DNA of 64,000 bases from Kosakonia radicincitans DSM 16656. GTDB taxonomy: Bacteria; Pseudomonadota; Gammaproteobacteria; Enterobacterales; Enterobacteriaceae. This document shows, in pieces, positions 49,260-60,012 of this stretch. Numbering within the stretch: position 1 is the stretch's first letter; every line of letters starts with the position of its first letter. Below the pieces are notes generated by a model. It saw only the letters and a program-made list of their open reading frames with translations. It did not search any database and was not told where the DNA came from. The position numbers and the translations under genes are program-made. Location: contig NZ_CP018016.1 in the NCBI RefSeq assembly GCF_000280495.2, forward strand, positions 3,596,001-3,660,000. The letters run 5' to 3'.

Positions 49260-50888
49260 TTAGTGTTTCTTGATGTACAAATCTTTTGTCAGATAGACAC
49301 CGAGACTGTCAGGCGCAAAACCTCCCACCCACGGTTTCACCAGATGCGTACGCACGTAATGGTAGACCGGAATGGCCGGAACATCCTGGGCGAGGAGATC
49401 TTCCGCTTGCTGGTAGTATTTCCCGCGTTCGGCAACGTCCTTCGCTTTCGCCGCATTTTGCATCGCTTCGTCATACGCCGGATTGCTGTACTTGCTGGTG
49501 TTTTCGCTGTCGCCGGTTCGGAAGTTATTCAGGAAGGTCGCGGCATCATCATAGTCGGCAATCCATGCATAGCGTACCGCATCAAAATTGCCGGTATGCA
49601 TGGTATCCAGCATGGTTTTCCACTCCTGATTTTGCAGCTTCGCTTCCACGCCGAGGTTTTTCTTCCACATCGAACTGGCGGCAATGGCTATACGCTGATG
49701 CGTCTCCATGGTGTTATAAAGCAGATTGAAGCTCAGCGGATGCGACGCGTTGAACCCGGCTTCGTTAAGCAGTTTTTTCGCTTCGGCTATCCGCTTTTCA
49801 CGCGGCCATGACGCATAATCCGGCGACGCGATTTTCACGCCGCCGATTTGCGGCTGGCTGATAACCCATGCCGGACGCTGCCCCTGCCCCATCACTTTAT
49901 CGGCGATGATGTCCTTATCCAGAGCCATATTCAGCGCGCGGCGTACGCGCGGATCGTTAAACGGCGCTTTGGTGGTATTAAACTCGTAATAATAGGTCGC
50001 CAGTTGCGGTGAGACATGTACCTGATCGCCCAGCGTTTGCTGTAGCTGCGCGAACTGATTCACCGGAATGGTGTAAGTAATATCGATTTCACCCGCCTTG
50101 TAGCGGTTAACATCCGCCGTTTCGGCATTAATGGGCAGATAGGTGACTTTATTAATGACCGTCTGTTTGTTGTTCCAGTAGCGCGCGTTGCGCTCGGCAA
50201 CGATGCGTTCGTTGACCACCCAGTCGGTGACCTTATATGCGCCGCTGGTAACGATATGCTCCGGTTTGGTCCACTTATCGCCAAAGCGATTAATCAGCAC
50301 CGGATCGAGCGGCACCAGCGTCGGGTTCGCCAGCATCGCCAGGAACGCGGCCGTTGGCTGCGTCAGCGTGACTTCCAGCGTTGAATCATCCAGCGCTTTT
50401 ACCCCCAGCGTATCAGGCGATTTCTTGCCTAATGCAATCTCCGCCGCATTCAGAATGTGCATGTTGCCAGGATAGCTGGCGTAAGGTGATGCGGTTTTCG
50501 GATCGACTAAACGCTGCCAGCTCCAGACCACATCTTTCGCGGTGATGGCGGTACCATCTGACCAGGTGATGCCCGGACGCAAATGGAATACCCAGACCGT
50601 GTTGTCCTTGTTCTCCCATTTTTCCGCGAGGCGCGGTTCGATGGAACCGTCGTTCCTGACTGCCACCAGCCCGTCGAAGATATCGCTAATAATATTAAAT
50701 TCGACGTCGCTTTCTACTTTCTGCGGGTCCAGTGAAGAGGGCTCGCTGCCATTGTTGCGTACTAGTTCCTGTTTTTCTGCCAGCACAGTCCCTGCTGGCA
50801 CGGTTGCGGCAAACGCGCCACTGCATGCGCTCAGAATGCCGACAGCCAGGAGGGAAAGTGCAATATGATTACGTGGTTGTGGTTTCAT
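49260..50888 (-). CDS. Periplasmic oligopeptide-binding protein, OppA/MppA family (orphan)
   Basis: A 542-residue solute-binding protein of ABC importers. Signal peptide to about residue 28, then VLAEKQELVRNNGSEPSSLD and TVWVFHLRPGITWSDGTAIT, closely following OppA. Typical OppA motifs follow (SPYASYPGN, VVNERIVAERNARYW, YYYEFNTTKAPFND). No permease or ATPase gene is adjacent, so it probably borrows the Opp or Dpp membrane complex. An LSAC sequence in the signal peptide could also be read as a lipobox. Start follows AAAAGGAC. Confidence 0.9.
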   Translation of the reverse strand: MKPQPRNHIALSLLAVGILSACSGAFAATVPAGTVLAEKQELVRNNGSEPSSLDPQKVESDVEFNIISDIFDGLVAVRNDGSIEPRLAEKWENKDNTVWVFHLRPGITWSDGTAITAKDVVWSWQRLVDPKTASPYASYPGNMHILNAAEIALGKKSPDTLGVKALDDSTLEVTLTQPTAAFLAMLANPTLVPLDPVLINRFGDKWTKPEHIVTSGAYKVTDWVVNERIVAERNARYWNNKQTVINKVTYLPINAETADVNRYKAGEIDITYTIPVNQFAQLQQTLGDQVHVSPQLATYYYEFNTTKAPFNDPRVRRALNMALDKDIIADKVMGQGQRPAWVISQPQIGGVKIASPDYASWPREKRIAEAKKLLNEAGFNASHPLSFNLLYNTMETHQRIAIAASSMWKKNLGVEAKLQNQEWKTMLDTMHTGNFDAVRYAWIADYDDAATFLNNFRTGDSENTSKYSNPAYDEAMQNAAKAKDVAERGKYYQQAEDLLAQDVPAIPVYHYVRTHLVKPWVGGFAPDSLGVYLTKDLYIKKH

Positions 50889-51161
50889 GTCCTTTTCGCC
50901 TTATTCATTTATAGTATGCCGACGCGTTTACACTCTTAGCGCCCAAAGATTTATATAGCAATAGATTTCAGTGACATATAAGACACCGATATGGTTCTGC
51001 TTCACATTAATCCCTTTATTCTGCCTGGAGCTCATTTCGTCGCAGGAAATATTGTGCTGGTACCCTTGCTTTATGAGTAAAGATGGGTAAAACAACTTTG
51101 TTACAAAGCCAGTCTTTTCTAGACTCGGCAGACAATTACATCTGTCATAAGAGAGTGACTC

Positions 51162-51821
51162 ATGGATCGTATTATTACTTCATCGCGTGACCGCAGTTCC
51201 CTGCTCAGCACGCACAAAGTTTTACGCAATACCTATTTTCTGCTTAGCCTGACGCTGGCGTTTTCCGCTATCACCGCCACAGCCAGCACCGTGCTGATGC
51301 TGCCTTCGCCGGGGCTGATCCTGACGCTGGTGGGAATGTACGGTTTGATGTTCCTGACCTATAAACTGGCCAACAAACCGACCGGTATTCTGGCGGCGTT
51401 CGCATTCACCGGTTTCCTGGGTTATATCCTTGGGCCAATCCTGAATGCCTATCTGTCAGCCGGTATGGGTGATGTGATCGGGCTGGCGCTCGGCGGTACT
51501 GCGCTGGTGTTTTTCTGCTGCTCGGCTTACGTGCTGACCACGCGCAAAGATATGTCCTTCCTCGGCGGTATGCTGATGGCGGGCGTAGTGGTTGTGCTGA
51601 TCGGTATGGTGGCGAATATCTTCCTGCAGCTACCGGCACTGCACCTGGCAATTAGCGCCGTGTTTATCCTGATTTCCAGCGGCGCGATTCTGTTTGAAAC
51701 CAGCAACATCATTCATGGCGGCGAAACGAACTATATTCGTGCAACCGTCAGCCTGTATGTCTCGCTGTACAATATTTTTGTCAGCCTGCTGAGTATTCTG
51801 GGCTTCGCCAGCAGAGACTAA
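51162..51821 (+). CDS. yccA: YccA, BAX inhibitor-1 family modulator of FtsH
   Basis: A 219-residue inner-membrane protein with seven hydrophobic helices and a cytosolic N-terminus ([20 protein letters not shown]). In Escherichia coli YccA is a substrate and modulator of the FtsH protease and protects SecY when translocons jam. Order serT-yccA-tusE is conserved apart from the inserted oppA-like gene. A terminator follows. Confidence 0.95.
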   Translation: MDRIITSSRDRSSLLSTHKVLRNTYFLLSLTLAFSAITATASTVLMLPSPGLILTLVGMYGLMFLTYKLANKPTGILAAFAFTGFLGYILGPILNAYLSAGMGDVIGLALGGTALVFFCCSAYVLTTRKDMSFLGGMLMAGVVVVLIGMVANIFLQLPALHLAISAVFILISSGAILFETSNIIHGGETNYIRATVSLYVSLYNIFVSLLSILGFASRD

Positions 51822-51839
51822 ACGGCACATCTGTACAAC

Positions 51840-51868
51840 AAGCCCCGCTTATGCGGGGCTTTGTTTTT
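51840..51868 (+). terminator. yccA terminator
   Basis: AGCCCCGC, TTAT loop, GCGGGGCT, then TTGTTTTTT. Confidence 0.88.
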
Positions 51869-51909
51869 TGCTACACTGCCGCCGTTGTTGACTGACGTTG
51901 TGAAAAACT

Positions 51910-52239
51910 ATGTTGATGTTTGAAGGCAAAGAAATTGAAACCGATAGCGAAGGCTATCTGAAAGATACCTCCCACTGGAGCGAAGCTCTGGCAGAGGTTA
52001 TTGCGCAACAAGAAAGCATTACACTCTCCCCGGAACACTGGGAAGTGGTGCGCTTTGTGCGCGAATTCTATCTGGAATTTAATACCTCGCCGGCCATTCG
52101 CATGCTGGTAAAAGCGATGGCGAATAAATTTGGCGAAGAGAAAGGCAACAGCCGCTATCTGTACCGCCTGTTCCCGAAAGGCCCGGCAAAACAGGCGACG
52201 AAAATCGCCGGCCTGCCTAAACCGGTGAAATGTATTTAA
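51910..52239 (+). CDS. tusE: TusE sulfur carrier for tRNA 2-thiolation
   Basis: A 109-residue DsrC-family protein ending KPVKCI, with the conserved penultimate Cys that accepts persulfide sulfur from TusBCD and passes it to MnmA for 2-thiouridine synthesis at the wobble base of tRNA Lys/Glu/Gln. The block [20 protein letters not shown] is family-typical. Length equals the E. coli protein. Its end overlaps convergent yccX by 4 bp. Confidence 0.97.
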   Translation: MLMFEGKEIETDSEGYLKDTSHWSEALAEVIAQQESITLSPEHWEVVRFVREFYLEFNTSPAIRMLVKAMANKFGEEKGNSRYLYRLFPKGPAKQATKIAGLPKPVKCI

Positions 52240-52517
52240 TAGCGGATGCCAAAGTTCGTCCATTCTCTGCCGGGTTGATGCGGTTCAGTCAGCACTCTGT
52301 CAACCCGGGCGCTGCGCGGCCCCCCCGCTTTCAGCCATGCCACCAGTTTGTCGACATTTTCCGCTTCTCCGCAAGCCACCACCTCGACACTGCCGTCGTC
52401 CAGATTACGTGCATACCCCGTTAGCCCCAGACGCTGAGCTTCATGCTGCGTGCTATAACGAAATCCGACGCCCTGCACCATTCCGTGTACCCAGGCAATT
52501 GTGCAAACTTGTGTCAT
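52236..52517 (-). CDS. yccX: Acylphosphatase
   Basis: A 93-residue protein with the acylphosphatase loop [10 protein letters not shown] (catalytic Arg) and [17 protein letters not shown] (catalytic Asn). It hydrolyses acyl phosphates. The ATG at 52517 behind AAAGGGG gives the usual length; an upstream frame is not used. Convergent with tusE. Confidence 0.95.
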   Translation of the reverse strand: MTQVCTIAWVHGMVQGVGFRYSTQHEAQRLGLTGYARNLDDGSVEVVACGEAENVDKLVAWLKAGGPRSARVDRVLTEPHQPGREWTNFGIRY

Positions 52518-52608
52518 CTTGTTCCCCTTTCTGTGCTGGCGCGTTGCATTTGCCCGGCGAACCCGTGACAATAGCGCCCATTTTCTTCAGTCTACAGAAT
52601 AGCCGAAT

Positions 52609-53799
52609 ATGAGCGTACGTTTAGTGTTAGCCAAAGGGCGCGAGAAATCATTGCTGCGCCGTCACCCCTGGGTTTTCTCCGGTGCAGTCGCACGGATGGA
52701 GGGCAAAGCCAGCCTCGGTGAAACCGTTGATATCGTTGATCACCAGGGCAAATGGCTGGCGCGCGGAGCGCTGTCGCCTGCCTCGCAAATTCGCGCTCGC
52801 GTCTGGACGTTCGATAAAGATGAAAGTATTGATATCGCTTTCTTTACGCGTCGCCTGCAACAGGCTCAGCAGTGGCGTGACTGGCTGGCGCAGCGCGACG
52901 GGCTGGACAGCTATCGCCTGATTGCGGGGGAATCCGACGGGCTGCCCGGCGTGACTATCGACCGTTTTGGTAATTTCCTCGTATTGCAGTTGCTGAGCGC
53001 AGGCGCGGAATACCAGCGTCCGGCGCTTCTCTCCGCGCTACAAACCCTCTATCCGCAATGCTCTGTTTACGATCGCAGCGATGTCGCAGTGCGTAAAAAA
53101 GAGGGGCTGGAACTGACGCAGGGCCCTGTACTTGGTGAGTTGCCGCCTGCGTTGCTGCCCATCGAAGAGAACGGCATGAAGTTGTATGTCGATATTCAGG
53201 GCGGCCATAAAACCGGCTACTACCTTGATCAGCGCGACAGTCGCCTGGCGACCCGCCGCTATGTCGCGGATAAGCGCGTTCTGAACTGTTTCTCCTATAC
53301 CGGCGGCTTTGCCGTTTCTGCACTAATGGGCGGCTGCCGCCAGGTTGTCAGCGTGGATACTTCCCAGGAAGCGCTGGATGTGGCAAAGCAGAACGTCACG
53401 CTCAACAAGCTTGATCTGAGTAAAGCCGAGTTTGTCCGCGATGATGTGTTCAAGCTGCTGCGCAAATACCGCGATCGGGGCGAAACCTTCGATGTGATCG
53501 TGATGGATCCGCCGAAGTTCGTTGAAAACAAGAGCCAATTGATGGGCGCATGCCGGGGTTATAAAGATATCAACATGCTGGCGATTCAGTTGCTGAACCC
53601 TGGCGGCATACTGCTGACATTTTCCTGTTCCGGTTTGATGACCACCGATTTATTTCAGAAAATCATCGCCGATGCCGCAATAGATGCAGGCCGTGATGTA
53701 CAATTTATAGAACAGTTCCGTCAGGCCGCCGATCATCCTGTGATCGCTCCCTACCCGGAAGGGCTGTATCTGAAAGGGTTTGCCTGTCGCGTCATGTAA
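52609..53799 (+). CDS. rlmI: 23S rRNA m5C1962 methyltransferase RlmI
   Basis: A 396-residue enzyme: N-terminal PUA domain ([20 protein letters not shown]), a beta-hairpin-rich middle, and a SAM-binding Rossmann domain with [21 protein letters not shown] (motif IV) and LTFSCSG. It methylates C1962 of 23S rRNA. Divergent from yccX, followed by hspQ. Confidence 0.96.
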   Translation: MSVRLVLAKGREKSLLRRHPWVFSGAVARMEGKASLGETVDIVDHQGKWLARGALSPASQIRARVWTFDKDESIDIAFFTRRLQQAQQWRDWLAQRDGLDSYRLIAGESDGLPGVTIDRFGNFLVLQLLSAGAEYQRPALLSALQTLYPQCSVYDRSDVAVRKKEGLELTQGPVLGELPPALLPIEENGMKLYVDIQGGHKTGYYLDQRDSRLATRRYVADKRVLNCFSYTGGFAVSALMGGCRQVVSVDTSQEALDVAKQNVTLNKLDLSKAEFVRDDVFKLLRKYRDRGETFDVIVMDPPKFVENKSQLMGACRGYKDINMLAIQLLNPGGILLTFSCSGLMTTDLFQKIIADAAIDAGRDVQFIEQFRQAADHPVIAPYPEGLYLKGFACRVM

Positions 53800-54177
<378 letters not shown>

Positions 54178-54179
54178 AC

Positions 54180-54208
54180 ATACCCCGCCGACTGCGGGGT
54201 ATTTTTTT
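54180..54208. terminator. Bidirectional terminator between hspQ and yccU
   Basis: ATACCCCGC, CGACT loop, GCGGGGTAT, then seven Ts reaching into the last codon of the convergent yccU gene. Confidence 0.85.
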
Positions 54209-54620
54209 ACTTCGCCAGGCCCAACCGGGGTATTTCAATCGCCGGGCAACGATCCATCACCACCCGTAATCCTGCCTCACGCGCCAGCACTGCCGCCTGC
54301 TCGTTAATCACCCCTAACTGCAACCACAGCGTTTTCGCACCAGCAGCAATGGCTTCCTGCGCCACACCCCAGGCCGCTTCCGAGTTGCGGAAGACATCCA
54401 CCATATCGATTTTTTCCGGCACTTCCGCGAGCGTTGCATATCCCTGCTGCCCAAGCAGCGTTTTGCCGGCGACTTTTGGCGAAACGGGGATCACGTGATA
54501 TCCCTGATCCAGCAGGTATTTCATAACGCGATAGCTCGGGCGGTCAGGCTTATCGCTTGCCCCCACCAGCGCAATAGTCTGGGTCGATTGTAAAATATCG
54601 GCGATCTCGGTTTCTTTCAT
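54207..54620 (-). CDS. yccU: CoA-binding domain protein YccU
   Basis: A 137-residue Rossmann-fold protein with [20 protein letters not shown] near the N-terminus and [11 protein letters not shown], as in succinyl-CoA-synthetase-type CoA-binding domains. Cellular role unclear. The start at 54620 follows CGGAGGAAA. Confidence 0.93.
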   Translation of the reverse strand: MKETEIADILQSTQTIALVGASDKPDRPSYRVMKYLLDQGYHVIPVSPKVAGKTLLGQQGYATLAEVPEKIDMVDVFRNSEAAWGVAQEAIAAGAKTLWLQLGVINEQAAVLAREAGLRVVMDRCPAIEIPRLGLAK

Positions 54621-54756
54621 GGTTTCCTCCGGGCGATTTCCCAAAGTGTACGTCAAACAGAGCCTCTCAACCATTTTCAGATTTTTTTATCTACTTCTCT
54701 TGCAGCATCAGGTGCTTCCAGTAATCTGTAGCGAAAATAACTGACGGGAACCGATG

Positions 54757-55215
54757 ATGGAATCAACAACTCGCACCCTACCCGTGCGCAAACATATTGC
54801 ACTGGTGGCACACGATCACTGCAAGCAATCGTTAATGAAGTGGGTAGAGCGGCACCAGCCGGTGCTGGCAAAACATGAACTTTATGCCACCGGCACGACC
54901 GGTAATTTGATTCAGCGTGCGACAGGTCTTGAAGTGAACGCCATGCTGAGCGGCCCCATGGGCGGTGACCAACAGGTAGGCGCGTTGATTTCAGAAGGGA
55001 AAATCGACGTGCTGATTTTCTTCTGGGATCCGCTGAATGCCGTTCCGCACGATCCGGATGTCAAAGCGCTGCTGCGTCTGGCGACGGTCTGGAACATCCC
55101 GGTGGCGACTAACTTATCGACAGCGGACTTTATTATCGCCTCACCGCAATTCAACGACAGCGTCGACATTTTGATCCCGGATTATCAACGCTATCTGGCC
55201 GAACGGCTGAAGTAA
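54757..55215 (+). CDS. mgsA: Methylglyoxal synthase
   Basis: A 152-residue enzyme converting dihydroxyacetone phosphate to methylglyoxal and phosphate. Visible motifs: [31 protein letters not shown] (phosphate-binding), [14 protein letters not shown] with the catalytic Asp, and [20 protein letters not shown]. Two consecutive ATGs (54754, 54757) are possible starts; the second matches the usual length. Convergent with helD. Confidence 0.97.
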   Translation: MESTTRTLPVRKHIALVAHDHCKQSLMKWVERHQPVLAKHELYATGTTGNLIQRATGLEVNAMLSGPMGGDQQVGALISEGKIDVLIFFWDPLNAVPHDPDVKALLRLATVWNIPVATNLSTADFIIASPQFNDSVDILIPDYQRYLAERLK

Positions 55216-55218
55216 GCA

Positions 55219-55238
55219 CAGGCGGCAAAAGCCGCCTG
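55219..55238. terminator. Stem-loop between mgsA and helD
   Basis: CAGGCGGC-AAAA-GCCGCCTG, 8-bp GC-rich stem followed by a T-containing stretch; likely terminates mgsA. Confidence 0.65.
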
Positions 55239-55241
55239 TTG

Positions 55242-57296
55242 TCAGGGTTTTCTCGCCTGAGGAACATCCAGCGATTTGAGGATATCGACAAAACGCGACG
55301 GGTTTTCTTTATTAAACAGCAGCCAGACACGCTTACGCGCGCGCGTTAACGCCACGTACAGCAATCGCCGCTCTTCCGCGTCAGGAAACGTTTCTGTCTG
55401 AGGTAGCAGCGCCTGTTCCATAATCGACTCGCGCGCCGGAGCAGGAAAACCGTCCTGCCCCTCATCTAACCCCACCACGATCACATAATCTGCCTGCTGA
55501 CCTTTACTGGCATGGATGGTCATAAAATCGAGCTGCAACTTCGGCCAGCGGGTTGCAGCCTTCGCGAGACTTTCCGGTTTACGGTGATGGTAACGCGCCA
55601 ATACCAGGATGCGATCCTCGGGCGTCGCATAACCGCTGAGTTTATCCAGTAAGGCATCGAGTTGATCCTCAACCATCAGCGTTACCGCGTGTTTATCCCC
55701 AGCGGTCAGGCTGTTAAGCGGCTTCGCCAGTTGCCACGGGTTTTGCTGAATAAAGCGATTTGCTACTTCACCGATGCGTGAATTGAAACGGTAAGTGGTA
55801 TCGAGCGCACAAAGATCGCCCTCGCCAAAGTAGTCATGAAACGCGGTGGTCAGCGAAAGCTGCGCCCCGCTAAACCGGTAGATAGCCTGCCAGTCATCAC
55901 CGACGGCAAACAACGTAGTCTGCGAGTTTTGTTTACGCAAGGCCGCCAGCAGCGCCGCTCGCTGTGGGGAAATATCCTGAAATTCATCCACCAGGATATG
56001 CTTCCATGGACTGATAAAACGCCCTTTCTCCAGCACATTGATGGCCTGATGAATCAGACCTGAGAAATCGACCGCATTTTCCGCCTTCAGCGCTGCTTTC
56101 CAGGCTTTTAATAGCGGAGCCATCAGCTTAATACGTTTACTGAACAGGTCGCGTACCTCTTCTGGCGCGTCGGCAATCATTTCAGCCTGCGCACCGCCAT
56201 GCATTCGCATCAGGCCGATCCAGCGATCGAGGCGTGGCCCTATGCGGCGCTGAAGTTTGTCATTTTCCCAGAAATTGCCTTCCGGCACGTCCCAGGCCAT
56301 CTCCTCCTCAAGCCATTGCCGCCAGCCTTTTGCCTGCGCCTTTTTCTCGCTGCACTGCTGACACCAGGTTTCCGTAAGCAGCGCCATGCGCGCGGCAGTG
56401 TCGTTCTCCAGTTCGCTCAGCGCAGGCACTTTTTTACTGCCCTGCCGGATGATATACAGCGCCAGCGCATGGAAAGTCCGCGCGGTAATCTCTTCGGTAT
56501 GCAGCCGTTCGCGGATGCGCTCATCCATTTCCTGAGCCGCCTTGCGGCCAAAAGCTAATAGTAAAATCTGATCGGGAGCCGCCTCGCCGCGCGTAAGCAA
56601 CCAGCCAGCGCGCGCCACCAATACGGAGGTTTTACCACTGCCGGCTCCGGCCAGCACCAGCAGCGACTGTTCTCCATTCACCACGGCTCGCGCCTGCGAA
56701 GGATTGAGCGGGGAACTTTCTATCTGCTCAAAAAAGGCGGCATATTGCGTGAGCATCGCCTCGGTATAGGCCTTATTATGCTGCGCTCTTCGTTCTTCAA
56801 CATCGTTCAGCCATGCCTGGCACTGCTGCCAGAGCTCGCGGCAGTTCTCAAACTCCGTCAGTCGACTTACGGGCATCGGCAGCGCAGTAAACGCCTGCTG
56901 CAACTGCTGTTGTAGTCCGGTAAGCTGTTTGCGCGTCAACCATTTCGCCTGATCGACACGCCCGGCAATAAGCTCAAGCTGCTCCGATAGCACGCCAGCC
57001 GCTACTTCGCTCATCTCCGCGCCCCATTTACTCCAGCGCTCATTAAGATGGTGATAAAAACGTTGGGTTTCGCTCCACTCCGTGCCGTGAAGACGCACCA
57101 CTTTCTTATCGGCAAGCTGAAACTCCATCTCGCCCCAGACCAGCCCGCGTTTGCACTCAATTGCCAGCAACTGATTAAAAGGAATAAGGTATTCATGCCG
57201 GTCACCCGTGACTTTGATGCCCGCGTTCAGAATTATCGCGCGATCGTACGGGTGCTGGGCTAACCGTTTTCCCAGTGAAGTCGCTTTCAGTTCCAT
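55242..57296 (-). CDS. helD: DNA helicase IV (HelD)
   Basis: A 684-residue UvrD/Rep-like superfamily 1 helicase with an N-terminal extension of about 190 residues characteristic of HelD. Walker A AGAGSGKT is at 216-223, the DEXX motif in HILVDEFQDISPQRAALLAA, then GDDWQAIYRFSGA and, near the end, ERRLLYVALTRARKRVWLLF. A 3'-5' helicase with a minor role in RecF-type recombination. Confidence 0.96.
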   Translation of the reverse strand: MELKATSLGKRLAQHPYDRAIILNAGIKVTGDRHEYLIPFNQLLAIECKRGLVWGEMEFQLADKKVVRLHGTEWSETQRFYHHLNERWSKWGAEMSEVAAGVLSEQLELIAGRVDQAKWLTRKQLTGLQQQLQQAFTALPMPVSRLTEFENCRELWQQCQAWLNDVEERRAQHNKAYTEAMLTQYAAFFEQIESSPLNPSQARAVVNGEQSLLVLAGAGSGKTSVLVARAGWLLTRGEAAPDQILLLAFGRKAAQEMDERIRERLHTEEITARTFHALALYIIRQGSKKVPALSELENDTAARMALLTETWCQQCSEKKAQAKGWRQWLEEEMAWDVPEGNFWENDKLQRRIGPRLDRWIGLMRMHGGAQAEMIADAPEEVRDLFSKRIKLMAPLLKAWKAALKAENAVDFSGLIHQAINVLEKGRFISPWKHILVDEFQDISPQRAALLAALRKQNSQTTLFAVGDDWQAIYRFSGAQLSLTTAFHDYFGEGDLCALDTTYRFNSRIGEVANRFIQQNPWQLAKPLNSLTAGDKHAVTLMVEDQLDALLDKLSGYATPEDRILVLARYHHRKPESLAKAATRWPKLQLDFMTIHASKGQQADYVIVVGLDEGQDGFPAPARESIMEQALLPQTETFPDAEERRLLYVALTRARKRVWLLFNKENPSRFVDILKSLDVPQARKP

Positions 57297-57418
57297 GACT
57301 TATCGTTCTCAGCCTGTGACAATAAAAGCCAGTTTACCTGCCAGAGAATTGGCGCTCCAGTCCAAAAAGTCGTTACAATTGCCGGGATACACCACTCATA
57401 GGGTTGTTCTGAGGTTTT

Positions 57419-57865
57419 ATGCGTACTGTTCTGAATATTCTGAACTTTGTTCTTGGTGGTTTTGCCACCACACTGGGCTGGTTGCTGGCAACCGTGGTCA
57501 GTATCGTGCTGATTGTAACGCTGCCGCTGACGCGTTCCTGCTGGGAAATCACGAAGCTCTCGCTTGTTCCGTGGGGAAATGAAGCGATTCATATAGATGA
57601 ACTGGAACCTGAGCGCCAGAATAGCCTGCTGAACGCGGGGGGAACAGCTCTGAATGTCATCTGGTTTGTGCTGTTTGGCTGGTGGTTATGCGTCATGCAT
57701 ATTGCCGCCGGTATCGCGCAGTGCATCACCATTATCGGCATCCCGGTAGGCGTGGCGAATTTTAAAATTGCGGCGATTGCGCTCTGGCCAGTGGGTCGTC
57801 GTGTGGTTTCCGTCGAAACCGCCCGCGCAGCCCGCGAAGCTAACGCTCGTCGTCGTTTTCAGTAA
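57419..57865 (+). CDS. yccF: YccF inner-membrane protein
   Basis: A 148-residue protein with two YccF domains, each with paired hydrophobic helices (LNILNFVLGGFATTLGWLLA; GTALNVIWFVLFGWWLCVMH) and TRSCWEITKLSLVPWG. It precedes yccS by 17 bp, probably as an operon. Function unknown. Confidence 0.93.
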   Translation: MRTVLNILNFVLGGFATTLGWLLATVVSIVLIVTLPLTRSCWEITKLSLVPWGNEAIHIDELEPERQNSLLNAGGTALNVIWFVLFGWWLCVMHIAAGIAQCITIIGIPVGVANFKIAAIALWPVGRRVVSVETARAAREANARRRFQ

Positions 57866-57882
57866 CCGGACCGAATGCCGCT

Positions 57883-60012
57883 ATGTTAAGCCCTCTGCTT
57901 CGTCGTTACACATGGAATAGCGCCTGGCTGTATAACGTCAGAATTTTTATTGCCCTCTGCGGAACAGCAGCGCTCCCCTGGCTGCTTGGCGAGGTCAAAC
58001 TGACCATCCCCTTAACGCTGGGCGTCGTGGCTGCCGCATTGGCCGATCTGGACGATCGCCTGAGCGGACGGCTGAAGAACCTGATCATCACGTTGATCTC
58101 CTTTTTTATTGCTTCTGCCTCCGTCGAATTGCTGTTCCCGTGGCCGTGGCTGTTTGCTATCGGGCTTGTCAGCTCCACCTGCGGTTTTATCTTGTTAGGC
58201 GGGCTTGGGCAGCGCTACGCCACCATCGCTTTTGGTGCCTTGCTGATTGCGGTTTACACCATGCTGGGGATTTCGCTTTTCGACCAGTGGTATCAGCAAC
58301 CACTGCTGTTGCTGGCAGGCGCAGTCTGGTTCAATTTCCTGACGCTGGTTGGGCACCTTGTTTTCCCCGTTCGCGCTTTGCAGGACAACCTTTCACGCAG
58401 TTACGGACAACTGGCACACTACCTTGAACTGAAATCCCGCCTGTTTGATCCGGATATTGAAGATGAAAGCCAGGCGCCACTTTACGATCTGGCATTGGCG
58501 AATGGTCAGCTCGTCGCTACGCTCAACCAGACCAAAGCAACATTGCTGACGCGCCTGCGTGGCGATCGTGGACAACGAAGCACGCGCCAGTCCCTGCATT
58601 ACTATTTTGCCGCGCAGGATATCCATGAACGCGCCAGCTCATCGCACATTCAATACCAGACGCTGCGCGAACATTTCCGTTACAGCGATGTGATGTTCCG
58701 CTTTCAGCGTCTGCTATCAATGCAATCGCAGGCCTGCGACAGGCTGTCACATGCCATTCTGCTGCGAACGCCCTATCAACATGATTCACGCTTCGAACGT
58801 GCGTTTACTCATCTTGATGCCGCGTTAGATCGCATTCGCGCCAGCGGCGTAACGTCAGCCGATCATCTGAAAGCTCTGGGTTTTCTGCTTGATAACCTGC
58901 GCGCGATTGACGCGCAATTAGCTACGATCGAAACGGAACAGCCGCAGTCCCAGCTTCTGAATGAGACAGAAAACCAGTTAGCGGATGACAGCCTGAATAG
59001 CTTTAGCGATATCTGGTTGCGGCTGCGCAATAATCTGACGCCGGAGTCTGCGCTTTTCCGCCACGCTGTACGTATGTCGCTGGTACTGTGTGTTGGCTAC
59101 GCATTTATTCAGATCACCGGTTTACAGCATGGTTACTGGATCCTGCTGACCAGTCTTTTCGTTTGCCAGCCCAACTATAACGCCACCCGCCATCGTCTGA
59201 CCCTGCGCGTCATCGGCACGCTGGTAGGTGTGGCGATAGGTTTGCCGGTGCTCTATTTCGTTCCTTCCCATGAAGGGCAACTGGTGCTGATCGTGATTAC
59301 CGGCGTACTGTTTTTTGCTTTTCGCACCGTGCAATACGCGCATGCTACGATGTTTATCACCCTGCTGGTGCTGCTCTGCTTTAATCTGCTCGGCGAGGGT
59401 TTTGAAGTAGCGATTCCCCGTATCATTGACACTCTTATAGGCTGCGTGATTGCCTGGGCGGCGGTAAGCTTTATCTGGCCTGACTGGCGTTTTCGCCACC
59501 TGCCACGCGTGACAGAGCAGGCTTTCGATGCCAACTGCCGTTACCTCGACGCTATTCTGGAACAATATCATCAGGGGCGCGACAACCGGCTGGCGTACCG
59601 TATTGCCCGGCGCAATGCTTATAACCGTGATGCTGAGCTGGCGTCGGTCGTATCCAATATGTCTTCAGAACCCGGTGCATCGCCTGAACTCCGCGATGTG
59701 GCATTCCGTTTACTGTGCCTGAACCACACCTTTACCAGCTATATTTCTGCACTTGGTGCGCATCGCGAGCAGCTCACCCATCCCGATATTTTGCGTCTGC
59801 TTGATGACGCCGTCTGTTATGTAGACGACGCCCTGCATCACCTTCCTTCTGATCATGCGCGCGTACAGGAAACGCTAAGTTCCCTGTCGCAGCGCATTAA
59901 ACATTTAGATCCGCGCCCGGATAGCAAAGAGCCGCTGGTCCTTCAACAGATAGGCCTGCTTATCGCATTATTGCCGGAAGTTTGCCGTCTGAAAAGCCAA
60001 CTGGTTCAGTGA
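57883..60012 (+). CDS. yccS: YccS, FUSC-family inner-membrane protein
   Basis: A 709-residue protein with two clusters of membrane helices (about 22-165 and 390-510) and two cytosolic domains, including ALFRHAVRMSLVLCVGYAFI and LTSLFVCQPNYNATRHRLTL, as in the FUSC/aromatic-acid exporter family. Transport substrate is unknown. Its 3' end overlaps the convergent sxy stop by 7 bp. Confidence 0.93.
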   Translation: MLSPLLRRYTWNSAWLYNVRIFIALCGTAALPWLLGEVKLTIPLTLGVVAAALADLDDRLSGRLKNLIITLISFFIASASVELLFPWPWLFAIGLVSSTCGFILLGGLGQRYATIAFGALLIAVYTMLGISLFDQWYQQPLLLLAGAVWFNFLTLVGHLVFPVRALQDNLSRSYGQLAHYLELKSRLFDPDIEDESQAPLYDLALANGQLVATLNQTKATLLTRLRGDRGQRSTRQSLHYYFAAQDIHERASSSHIQYQTLREHFRYSDVMFRFQRLLSMQSQACDRLSHAILLRTPYQHDSRFERAFTHLDAALDRIRASGVTSADHLKALGFLLDNLRAIDAQLATIETEQPQSQLLNETENQLADDSLNSFSDIWLRLRNNLTPESALFRHAVRMSLVLCVGYAFIQITGLQHGYWILLTSLFVCQPNYNATRHRLTLRVIGTLVGVAIGLPVLYFVPSHEGQLVLIVITGVLFFAFRTVQYAHATMFITLLVLLCFNLLGEGFEVAIPRIIDTLIGCVIAWAAVSFIWPDWRFRHLPRVTEQAFDANCRYLDAILEQYHQGRDNRLAYRIARRNAYNRDAELASVVSNMSSEPGASPELRDVAFRLLCLNHTFTSYISALGAHREQLTHPDILRLLDDAVCYVDDALHHLPSDHARVQETLSSLSQRIKHLDPRPDSKEPLVLQQIGLLIALLPEVCRLKSQLVQ

